Shown here one piece after another: positions 36,949 through 43,984 of a stretch of 64,000 nucleotides of DNA. The DNA is taken from the NCBI GenBank assembly GCA_036746695.1, contig DAIODP010000001.1, forward strand, positions 1,736,001 to 1,800,000, read 5' to 3'. How positions within the stretch are numbered: the stretch's first letter is position 1; every line of letters starts with the position of its first letter. This DNA is from UBA3006 sp036746695 (GTDB lineage Bacteria; Actinomycetota; Acidimicrobiia; Acidimicrobiales; Ilumatobacteraceae). The position numbers and the translations under genes were made by a program. The notes beneath the pieces are model-generated. The model had not been told where the DNA came from, did no database searches, and saw only the letters and a list, made by a program, of their open reading frames with translations.

Positions 36949-37697
36949 CCGCGCAAACGACCGGCGTTAATCACGCGTTGCAAGAACTGTTGGGTTCGTG
37001 CATCCGTAGGGCTTGAAAGTATTTGAGATGGCGGCCCTACTTCGGCAACTGTTCCGTCGGCAAGGAAGCACACACGGTCACTGATCTCTCGAGCGAATCC
37101 CATCTCGTGGGTGGCAAGCAACAAGGTGATGCCGCTGCCTTTCAGTTCGCGCACAACATCCAACACTTCGCCCACTAGTTCTGGGTCGAGTGCCGAGGTG
37201 ATTTCGTCGAGCAGCAGCACTTCGGGGTTGAGTGCCAACGCGCGAGCAATGGCAACGCGCTGCTGTTGGCCGCCAGACAACCTGTCGGGGTACGAGTCGA
37301 TCTTGTCGGCTAAACCAAGGCGGGCAAGAAGTGATGAAGCGGTTTCGTTGGCCTCATCGGCAGACTTCTTCAATACCTCAGTGAGCGCAAGAGTGATGTT
37401 GCGACGAATGCTCATATGCGGAAACAAGTTGAAGCTTTGAAACACGATGCCGATGCGCCTGCGAACTGGGTTTGCGTCTAGCCCAACTGCGGTGATGTCT
37501 TTTTCGTCCAGCAAGATCGAACCGCTATCCAATGTTTCCAGCAAGTTGATGCAGCGAAGCAGCGTGGTCTTACCCGAGCCGCTTGCGCCAATGAACGACA
37601 CCACTTCGCCCGTATTGATGTCGAGGCTCACGTCGCGAAGAACTTGATTTGTGCCGAACGCCTTGGCAACAGATTGCAGTGAAAGTTTGGTGCTCAT
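36945..37697 (-). CDS. Polar amino-acid ABC transporter ATPase
   Basis: GlnQ/HisP-type ATPase of 250 residues. Walker A GASGSGKTT is at 37-45, FQSFNLFPH after it, signature LSGGQQQR near 140, Walker B VLLLDEITSALDPE near 160, and ATHEMGFA as the H-loop. It is last in the operon binding protein - permease - ATPase and overlaps the permease by 4 bp (ATGA). Confidence 0.93.
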   Translation of the reverse strand: MSTKLSLQSVAKAFGTNQVLRDVSLDINTGEVVSFIGASGSGKTTLLRCINLLETLDSGSILLDEKDITAVGLDANPVRRRIGIVFQSFNLFPHMSIRRNITLALTEVLKKSADEANETASSLLARLGLADKIDSYPDRLSGGQQQRVAIARALALNPEVLLLDEITSALDPELVGEVLDVVRELKGSGITLLLATHEMGFAREISDRVCFLADGTVAEVGPPSQILSSPTDARTQQFLQRVINAGRLRG

Positions 37698-38533
37698 CGA
37701 ACTTTGCTCGCTCCCGTGCGGTCGCGCTCACGTGTAAGTAGCCAGTCGGTAAGGCGCGTTAAAGGAATGGTGATTGCTAGGAAAATCAGTGCAGCACCAA
37801 CGAATGGAGTGAAGTTTGCAAATTTTGCTTTATCGATGCCGGCCTGACGAAGGATTTCGATTGGACCGATGAGGCTGACGAGAGCAACGTCTTTCTGCAG
37901 GCTCACCATGTCGTTCATCAAAGGCGGAATAACCCTGCGAATTGCTTGAGGCAAAATGACGTGCCGCATGGTCTGGGCGCTGGACAACCCAAGCGAACGT
38001 GCGGCAGCCCGTTGGCTTTCGTGCACGCTGTCGATGCCGGCGCGAAATACTTCTGCCACGTATGCGCTGTAGGTGAGGCCAAGCGCAACAGAGCCCCAGA
38101 TCAGGGGCGAATTCCATGGGCGCTCCAAGCCAATGCCAGGAACACCAAACCCCACCAGATAGATCCACAAGATGACGGGCACGCCACGCATGATGTCGGT
38201 GTAAGCAATGACGAACACACGAACGGGGAAGAGAGCAGGGTTGCGAGTGCTGCGCGCAATGGCGATGAACACTGCAGCAATCAAGATGCATGGTGTCGTC
38301 CACGCAAAGATCTTGATGTCTAGAACAAAGGCTTCAAGTAGCCGGGGGAACGAATCGGTTAGCCGTTCCCAGTCGAAAAACGATTTCTTAACTCTGTCCC
38401 ACCGCGGCATGCGGGGGATGAAAACTATGAGTAGCGCAACTACGACGGCAGTGCTCAGCGCAGCAATGGTGTTGCTACGCCGGCGCTGCCGTCGTTCGAA
38501 CTCTTTGCGTTCGGTTTGAAGTTGCGTAGGCAG
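37694..38533 (-). CDS. Polar amino-acid ABC permease, probable CTG start
   Basis: HisM/GlnP-type permease, about 279 residues from the proposed CTG. The docking loop ESQRAAARSLGLS and a C-terminal SLIGPIEILRQ block are typical. The only standard start (ATG 38410) would remove about 41 residues. The frame upstream encodes a basic stretch (ERRQRRR) and a full membrane helix (STAVVVALLIVFI) as in relatives, and runs back to the binding-protein stop without any ATG, GTG or TTG. CTG at 38533, 3 nt after that TAA, is the first plausible start. Confidence 0.8.
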   Translation of the reverse strand: MPTQLQTERKEFERRQRRRSNTIAALSTAVVVALLIVFIPRMPRWDRVKKSFFDWERLTDSFPRLLEAFVLDIKIFAWTTPCILIAAVFIAIARSTRNPALFPVRVFVIAYTDIMRGVPVILWIYLVGFGVPGIGLERPWNSPLIWGSVALGLTYSAYVAEVFRAGIDSVHESQRAAARSLGLSSAQTMRHVILPQAIRRVIPPLMNDMVSLQKDVALVSLIGPIEILRQAGIDKAKFANFTPFVGAALIFLAITIPLTRLTDWLLTRERDRTGASKVR

Positions 38534-38536
38534 TCC

Positions 38537-39403
38537 TTAGCCGAGGCTGATGACTGGTGCGCTGATGTTGTCTGACAACCAGGTTTGTTCGATGGTTGCG
38601 AGTTCGCCCGAGTCCTTGATGGACTGCAGTGCAACGTTCACACAATCAACAAGCGGGTTGTCCAAGTCGAACACCAAGCCAAATTGATCTGGAGCCATGC
38701 CATCGCTGGCTGGGAACTGACCAATGACTGTTGAGCCTTCAATTTCGACTGCGCTGATGTACAACGCTGTTGGCAAGTCGACGACGATTGCGTCAATCTG
38801 CTTTGCCTCGAGTGCTGCCTTCGCAGCTGCGTTGTCGTCATATACGTATGGCTCTGTTGTTGGTGCAATGTTGTCGACGAGGAATTGCAGGCTGGTGGTG
38901 CCGGACTGCACGCCAAACTTCAGTTCCTTCAATGCCTCAACTGTTGTCGCTCCAACTGCTGGCGAGTCGGCGTATCCGACAATTGCTTGGTTGGTGGAGT
39001 AGTACGGATCACTGAACGAAACAGTTTGCTTGCGCTCTTCGGTGATTGAGTACTGCTGCAGGTTGAAGTCGAAGTTTTTCGCTCCTGGTTGAACTGCTTC
39101 GTCGAAGCTGGTACGAACCCAGGCGACGTTTGCGTTGTCGAAGCCCATTGCTGCGGCAACGGCGTAAGCAACTGCTGCTTCGAAACCTTCGCCAGACTCT
39201 GGTGCATCATTTTCTACCCAAGGCGAGAAGGCTGGGTTGCCTGTGCCAATGGTGAGTGTTCCTTCGGCAAGGGTCTTGCCTGTGGTGCATTCGTTGCCCG
39301 AACCGCCGGCTGCTGCCGTGGTGTCGGATGCGGAATCGCTACCGCCGCAGGCGGCCAGGGTGAGGCCGGTGACTGCAAGGATGCCAATAAGGGATTTGCG
39401 CAT
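38537..39403 (-). CDS. Amino-acid ABC transporter substrate-binding lipoprotein
   Basis: Family 3 solute-binding protein of 288 residues. The signal peptide ends in the lipobox LAAC (Cys19), then a Ser/Thr/Ala-rich spacer. The mature protein has YSITEERKQTVSFSDPYY, the family signature. ATG 39403 has GAAAGG upstream. It is the first gene of the ABC operon and divergent from the ferritin-like gene. Confidence 0.92.
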   Translation of the reverse strand: MRKSLIGILAVTGLTLAACGGSDSASDTTAAAGGSGNECTTGKTLAEGTLTIGTGNPAFSPWVENDAPESGEGFEAAVAYAVAAAMGFDNANVAWVRTSFDEAVQPGAKNFDFNLQQYSITEERKQTVSFSDPYYSTNQAIVGYADSPAVGATTVEALKELKFGVQSGTTSLQFLVDNIAPTTEPYVYDDNAAAKAALEAKQIDAIVVDLPTALYISAVEIEGSTVIGQFPASDGMAPDQFGLVFDLDNPLVDCVNVALQSIKDSGELATIEQTWLSDNISAPVISLG

Positions 39404-39490
39404 GGGGTATGCCTTTCATGGTGTTTGGTCCAGCCCGGCGGGATGCTCGGATGGGCGTCTCCGACACTACATCAGGGTTCCGAGTTGCCA

Positions 39491-39496
39491 TAGGCT
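39491..39496 (+). promoter_or_regulatory. -10 hexamer of the ferritin-like gene (leaderless)
   Basis: TAGGCT ends 6 nt before ATG 39503 and abuts another ATG at 39497. The geometry selects 39503 as the start. Confidence 0.5.
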
Positions 39497-39502
39497 ATGG
39501 CC

Positions 39503-40630
39503 ATGACCGTTACGCATAACAGCAACGAAACCATCATTGGCCGCTCGGAGATCAACGACATTGAAGCAATTCTCAGTGTCGCAAACACCGACGTAAACGA
39601 AGTTGAGCACGCAGTAAAAAACAACTGCGACTCCATTTTCACATGGGACTATTCACTCGCGCGCCCACAGTTGCGCAAGCTTTATGAAAAGGCCAAGACT
39701 GGCCAGTGGAACGGTTCCACCGACCTCGATTGGAAGACAGAAGTCGACATTGAGAAAACCATTGCAGCCGATCAGGTCTTAATCGGCAGCGGTATTGACG
39801 AATCGTTGTACGCAAACACGCCATTGGCGAAGTGGAACGATAAAGAGTGGCTCGAGTTTGGCATCGAAAGTCGTCGTTGGACACTTTCGCAGTTTTTGCA
39901 TGGTGAGCAGGGCGCTCTTATTTGCACGGCAAAGATTGTTGAAACCGTGCCCTGGTACGACGCAAAGTTGTACGCCAGCACGCAAGTAGTCGACGAGGCT
40001 CGACACGTTGAAGTGTTCGCTCGTTACCTTGACGAAAAAATGGGCGGCATGTATCCGGTCAATGCTCACTTGCGCATGTTGCTCGACGACATCATCAAGG
40101 ATTCGCGTTGGGACATGACATATCTCGGTATGCAAATCATGATTGAAGGCTTGGCGCTTGCAGCATTCGGTTATCTCCATGAACTCACCGGCGAGCCGTT
40201 GCTGAAGAAGTTGCTGCGCTACGTCATGAGCGACGAAGCCCGTCACGTTGCATTCGGCGTACTCAGCCTTAAAGAGGTGTACGACGACATGACCGATGCC
40301 GAAATTCGCGATCGCCAAGAGTTCGCATTCGAAGCCAGCATCCGTATGCGCGACCGCTTCCTGCAACAAGAAGTGTGGGAGCGAATGGGTGTTAAGCCAG
40401 CCGATGTTGTTCCAATCACCATCAACGACCCAACCCGCAAGTTTTTCCAGCAGTTGCTGTTCGCAAAGATTGTTCCGAACTGCAAGAAGCTTGGTCTGCT
40501 CGATCGTAATGATCAGTGGTTGCGTCGTCGGTTTGAGGAAATGGACGTCATCCAGTTCGAGAACCATGAGGACACAGGCGAGGAGTTCACCAAGTTCGAG
40601 CTTGGCTCCGAACTTGCCCCTGCTCACTAA
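39503..40630 (+). CDS. Ferritin-like diiron protein
   Basis: All-helical protein of 375 residues with a four-helix diiron site of the ribonucleotide-reductase R2/AurF type. Candidate ligands are Glu in FLHGEQGA, the ExxH pair in DEARHVEVF, Glu in IMIEGLALA and a second DEARHVAFG. It is probably an oxygenase or oxidase; the substrate is not recognisable from sequence. It stands alone between the amino-acid ABC operon and dapA. The leaderless start choice is explained under its promoter. Confidence 0.75.
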   Translation: MTVTHNSNETIIGRSEINDIEAILSVANTDVNEVEHAVKNNCDSIFTWDYSLARPQLRKLYEKAKTGQWNGSTDLDWKTEVDIEKTIAADQVLIGSGIDESLYANTPLAKWNDKEWLEFGIESRRWTLSQFLHGEQGALICTAKIVETVPWYDAKLYASTQVVDEARHVEVFARYLDEKMGGMYPVNAHLRMLLDDIIKDSRWDMTYLGMQIMIEGLALAAFGYLHELTGEPLLKKLLRYVMSDEARHVAFGVLSLKEVYDDMTDAEIRDRQEFAFEASIRMRDRFLQQEVWERMGVKPADVVPITINDPTRKFFQQLLFAKIVPNCKKLGLLDRNDQWLRRRFEEMDVIQFENHEDTGEEFTKFELGSELAPAH

Positions 40631-40659
40631 TTACATTTCAGTAATCGTCCAGCATTAGA

Positions 40660-40665
40660 TAGTCT
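40660..40665 (+). promoter_or_regulatory. -10 hexamer of the dapA-rnj operon (leaderless)
   Basis: TAGTCT ends 7 nt before the ATG at 40673. TTTCAG at 40636-40641 with an 18-nt spacer is a possible -35. Confidence 0.48.
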
Positions 40666-40672
40666 CTTGCGC

Positions 40673-41572
40673 ATGGCAAGGTTCGGTCGAGTCGTCACTG
40701 CGATGGTCACACCGTTCAACAGCGACGGCTCACTCAACCTCGACGGCGCCCGGCGCCTGGCCAAATGGTTGCAAGATAACGGCAACGATGGCCTTGTTGT
40801 TGCTGGCACCACGGGCGAGTCTCCCGTACTTACCGACGACGAACGCCTCAGTTTGTTTGCAGCAGTTACCGAGGCAGTCACCATCCCAGTCATTGCTGGA
40901 ACGGGCACCAACGACACCGCGCATTCGGTACACATGACCAAGGAGGCAACCAAGCTTGGCGTTGCAGGAATTTTGGCAGTGACTCCTTATTACAACCGCC
41001 CGCCGCAGTCGGGCATCGAAGGCCACATGCGCGCAATGGCGGCATCGACCAACTTGCCAGTTGTTGTGTACGACATTCCGGTGCGCACTGGCCGCAAGAT
41101 TGCTACGTCGCTCATTCTCAAATTAGCCAACGAGGTTTCCAACATTGTTGCGCTCAAAGACGCAGCAGGAAACCCCGCCGAGTCTGCAGTGCTCATGTCG
41201 CAGGCGCCAGCAGGTTTCGAGTTGTACAGCGGCGACGACGGGCTCACGCTTCCGTTCATGGCAATTGGCGGCAGCGGCGTTATTGGTGTGGCAACACACT
41301 GGACAGGCCAAGACCATCAAGAGATGTTTGCGCTGTGGGAAAAGGGCGACGTCGACGGTGCGCGCCGTGTTAACGCGCGCATGCTCGAGAGTTTTGCGTT
41401 TGAAACCGGCGACGACAATCCGAACCCACTGCCAAGCAAGGTGATGATGAACGTGCTTGGTCTGCAAGTTGGCGAGGCAAGGTTGCCAATGGGCCCGCCA
41501 CCTGCCGGCCTTGAAGAACGTGCGAAGAAGGTGCTCGAAAACCTTCGTGCCGCTCGCGCAGCAAGCAACTAA
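40673..41572 (+). CDS. dapA: 4-hydroxy-tetrahydrodipicolinate synthase
   Basis: Condenses pyruvate and aspartate semialdehyde in diaminopimelate synthesis. It has 299 residues. GTTGESPVL, the catalytic Tyr in VVYDIPVRTG and the Schiff-base Lys in IVALKDAAG are visible. ATG 40673 is chosen over TTG 40667 by its distance to TAGTCT. It shares one base with rnj (TAATG), a coupling conserved in actinobacteria. Confidence 0.96.
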   Translation: MARFGRVVTAMVTPFNSDGSLNLDGARRLAKWLQDNGNDGLVVAGTTGESPVLTDDERLSLFAAVTEAVTIPVIAGTGTNDTAHSVHMTKEATKLGVAGILAVTPYYNRPPQSGIEGHMRAMAASTNLPVVVYDIPVRTGRKIATSLILKLANEVSNIVALKDAAGNPAESAVLMSQAPAGFELYSGDDGLTLPFMAIGGSGVIGVATHWTGQDHQEMFALWEKGDVDGARRVNARMLESFAFETGDDNPNPLPSKVMMNVLGLQVGEARLPMGPPPAGLEERAKKVLENLRAARAASN

Positions 41573-43233
41573 TGGCAGCGCCAGTTCGCATTATTTTCCT
41601 CGGTGGTCTCGGCGAGATCGGCCGCAACTGCATGGTCGTCGAGCAAGACGATCGCCTTTTACTTATCGACTGCGGGCTTATGTTTCCCGACGCCGACATG
41701 CACGGCATTGACTTGGTGCTTCCCGACTTCACATGGCTGCGTGAAAACGCTGATCGCATCGAGGCTTGCGTTGCAACTCACGGTCACGAGGATCACGTAG
41801 GCGGCTTGCAGTTTTTGTTGCGCGACATGTCGTTTCCCATCTACGGATCAAAAGTCACGCTTGGTTTGGCGCGCCATCGCATTGAAGAAGCGGGGCTGCT
41901 TGGCAAAACCGAGTTGATCACCGTTGTCGACAACGAGCGTCGACGCATTGGGCCATTCGATGTGGAGTTCATTCCCGTCACCCACTCGGTTCCGTACGCA
42001 CATGCCATTGCATTGCACACACCGCAAGGCGTCATTATTCATTCGGGCGACTTCAAGATCGACCTCACTCCAGTGGACGATCGACGCACCGACTTGGCTC
42101 GCTTGGGTGCGCTTGCTGCAGGAGACGGCATTCGCTTGTTGATGCTCGACAGCACCAACGCCGAAGAGCGTGGTTCTGCACCCTCGGAAAAGAGCGTCGG
42201 CGTGGTGTTGCGCCAGTTGTTTGCCGAACACAAAAACCAACGCATCATCACCGCAAGTTTTGCCAGCCACATTCACCGAGTGCTGCAGATTGCAGAGGCC
42301 GCAATAGACGCAGGTCGTGTGGTTGCGCCGCTTGGTCGATCAATGATCAACAACGTGCGCATGGCTCGCGACTTGGGCATCATCAATTTGCCAGACCGAT
42401 CAATCATCGACGTTGAAGACATCGACGACTACGCGCCAGAACAGATTTGCGTTATCTCTACGGGTTCGCAAGGCGAGCCGATGGCGGCGCTTTCATTGCT
42501 GGCTCGCGGCGACAACAAGTTTGTAAAAGTTGGGCCGCGCGACACCGTCATTTTCTCCAGCCATGCAATTCCCGGTAACGAATCCAACGTCAACAAAGTG
42601 ATCGACGGCTTGCTGCGCGCAGGCGCCGAAGTTGTGCACTCGGGCATTGCCGACGTGCACGCCACGGGCCACGCCCAAGCAGAAGATTTGAAAATGTATT
42701 TGTCGATTACCGAGCCCGAGTGGTTCGTGCCAATTCATGGTGAGTACCACCACATGGTTGCCAATGCAAAACATGCGCGCACCATGGGCGTACCCGACGA
42801 GCGAGTGGTGCTGTGCGAAGACGGCGACGTCATCGAAATCACCGACGACGGCATCGAGCTTGCCGGCCGCGTTCCTTCTGGCTATTTATATGTCGATGGA
42901 ATTGTTGGTGACGTAGGGCAGGGCGTGCTGCGCGACCGCAAGGTGTTGGCCGAAGAGGGCGTTGTCGTTGTCGTTGTAACGGTGGATATCGATGCGGGCA
43001 AAGTGTTGGTTGGCCCAGAGATAATTACCCGCGGCTGGGTGTATGCGCCCGAGGCCGAGGATCTCATTGAGGAAGGCTGCGCAGTTGTTGCCGTAGCTGT
43101 TGAAAAGGCACTGAAGGCCGGAACGCGCGATGTTGACGCACTGGAAAAAGATGTGCGTAAAGCCGCTGGCAAGTTTGTATCGGAGCGCACTAAGCGGCGC
43201 CCGATGATCGTTCCGATTGTGATGGAGACCTAA
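41572..43233 (+). CDS. rnj: Ribonuclease J
   Basis: Metallo-beta-lactamase/beta-CASP ribonuclease with endo- and 5'-exonuclease activity, 553 residues. The zinc motif HGHEDHVGG is near residue 65-73, the beta-CASP region follows (STGSQGEPM; PVHGEYHH-like block as PIHGEYHH), and a C-terminal domain completes the length. It lies in the dapA-rnj operon. Its stop is 2 nt from the convergent vapC stop. Confidence 0.96.
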   Translation: MAAPVRIIFLGGLGEIGRNCMVVEQDDRLLLIDCGLMFPDADMHGIDLVLPDFTWLRENADRIEACVATHGHEDHVGGLQFLLRDMSFPIYGSKVTLGLARHRIEEAGLLGKTELITVVDNERRRIGPFDVEFIPVTHSVPYAHAIALHTPQGVIIHSGDFKIDLTPVDDRRTDLARLGALAAGDGIRLLMLDSTNAEERGSAPSEKSVGVVLRQLFAEHKNQRIITASFASHIHRVLQIAEAAIDAGRVVAPLGRSMINNVRMARDLGIINLPDRSIIDVEDIDDYAPEQICVISTGSQGEPMAALSLLARGDNKFVKVGPRDTVIFSSHAIPGNESNVNKVIDGLLRAGAEVVHSGIADVHATGHAQAEDLKMYLSITEPEWFVPIHGEYHHMVANAKHARTMGVPDERVVLCEDGDVIEITDDGIELAGRVPSGYLYVDGIVGDVGQGVLRDRKVLAEEGVVVVVVTVDIDAGKVLVGPEIITRGWVYAPEAEDLIEEGCAVVAVAVEKALKAGTRDVDALEKDVRKAAGKFVSERTKRRPMIVPIVMET

Positions 43234-43235
43234 AC

Positions 43236-43646
43236 CTAAATCGTCACCACAGTGATGATGTGTGTGAGACCCTTGAAGTCTTCGGGGTTGCGTGTGTATA
43301 GAGCAAGGTTGTGGGCGCTTGCTGTTGCCGCAATCAGTAAGTCGGCCAGTCGTGCACCACGTGGTTTTCGCCCTGCTGAAAATACTGCTGCGTAAATTCT
43401 GCCGTATGCGCGGAACGAGGCAGTATCGAAAGGTATTGGGTCGACTAATGCTTCTGCTCGTTGCAGTCGCTCTTGACGCCGTGCGCGTTCGTCTGGGTCG
43501 GTGGTTGCGTGAGGCCCGGCTGCCAGTTCGGCCATGGTAATTGCGCTAATGGCAAACTCGGAAGGAAGCTTTGCTCGCTCGATTTTCTCGAGGTCGATAA
43601 TGACTGAAGTATCAAGTAGCCCTCGAACGGCTTTGGTCTTAGGCAC
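43236..43646 (-). CDS. vapC: VapC-type PIN-domain toxin
   Basis: PIN-domain ribonuclease of about 136 residues. Acidic metal ligands are Asp12 (GLLDTSVIID), Glu40 (TMAELAAG) and Asp near 101 (RLADLLIAATA), and the late TRNPEDF motif is present. GTG 43646 overlaps vapB by 8 bp; a TTG at 43667 is also in frame. It is encoded after its antitoxin and inserted between rnj and ftsK. Confidence 0.9.
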   Translation of the reverse strand: MPKTKAVRGLLDTSVIIDLEKIERAKLPSEFAISAITMAELAAGPHATTDPDERARRQERLQRAEALVDPIPFDTASFRAYGRIYAAVFSAGRKPRGARLADLLIAATASAHNLALYTRNPEDFKGLTHIITVVTI

Positions 43647-43893
43647 GGGGCAAAACTTCTTGATCAACTACAGAGTCGATGTCTTTACGAAACTTCTTTG
43701 CGTCAATTGGTGGCGCGGAAGAAAACATTGCAGCTGCCGCAATGGAAGACACAAACCGCGGGCGGTGAAGTGGGTTGAGTTCGCCAACAGGTCGGCCATT
43801 GCTGGTGACGATGAAGGATTCACCTTCGTCTAGCCGACGCATGATTTCGGCATTGTCATTGCGTAGTTCTCGCTGGGTAATTACCGTGGACAT
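43639..43893 (-). CDS. vapB: Phd/YefM-type antitoxin
   Basis: Antitoxin of 84 residues with a Phd/YefM DNA-binding N-terminus (VITQRELRND, GESFIVTSNGRPVGELNP) and a C-terminal toxin-binding tail. The ATG at 43893 follows TACAGT by 6 nt and an inverted repeat covers this -10, the usual autoregulation layout. The open frame continues to 44409 only as a shadow of ftsK. Confidence 0.9.
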   Translation of the reverse strand: MSTVITQRELRNDNAEIMRRLDEGESFIVTSNGRPVGELNPLHRPRFVSSIAAAAMFSSAPPIDAKKFRKDIDSVVDQEVLPRA

Positions 43894-43899
43894 AGCCAA

Positions 43900-43920
43900 A
43901 CTGTAGCACTTACTGCTACA
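43900..43920 (-). promoter_or_regulatory. vapBC promoter with overlapping operator
   Basis: Minus-strand TACAGT (43905-43900) ends 6 nt before the vapB ATG. The inverted repeat TGTAGCA (43902-43908) and TGCTACA (43914-43920), with a 5-bp spacer, overlaps it and is a probable VapBC binding site. Confidence 0.55.
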
Positions 43921-43972
43921 CAGTTTCCCAAGGGGATTGGGGGTATTCCCCAGTTGGGATGCGCCCCATTGG

Positions 43973-43978
43973 TACGGT
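43973..43978 (+). promoter_or_regulatory. -10 hexamer of ftsK (leaderless)
   Basis: TACGGT ends 6 nt before ATG 43985; no ribosome binding site is visible. An imperfect inverted repeat lies just upstream at 43927-43958. Confidence 0.48.
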
Positions 43979-43984
43979 TGGTTA

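Noticed and set aside
39779..40627. Long minus-strand open frame opposite the ferritin-like gene (282 codons)
   Set aside because: The sense frame has the diiron motifs and a leaderless promoter; the antisense frame shows no domain or start signal.
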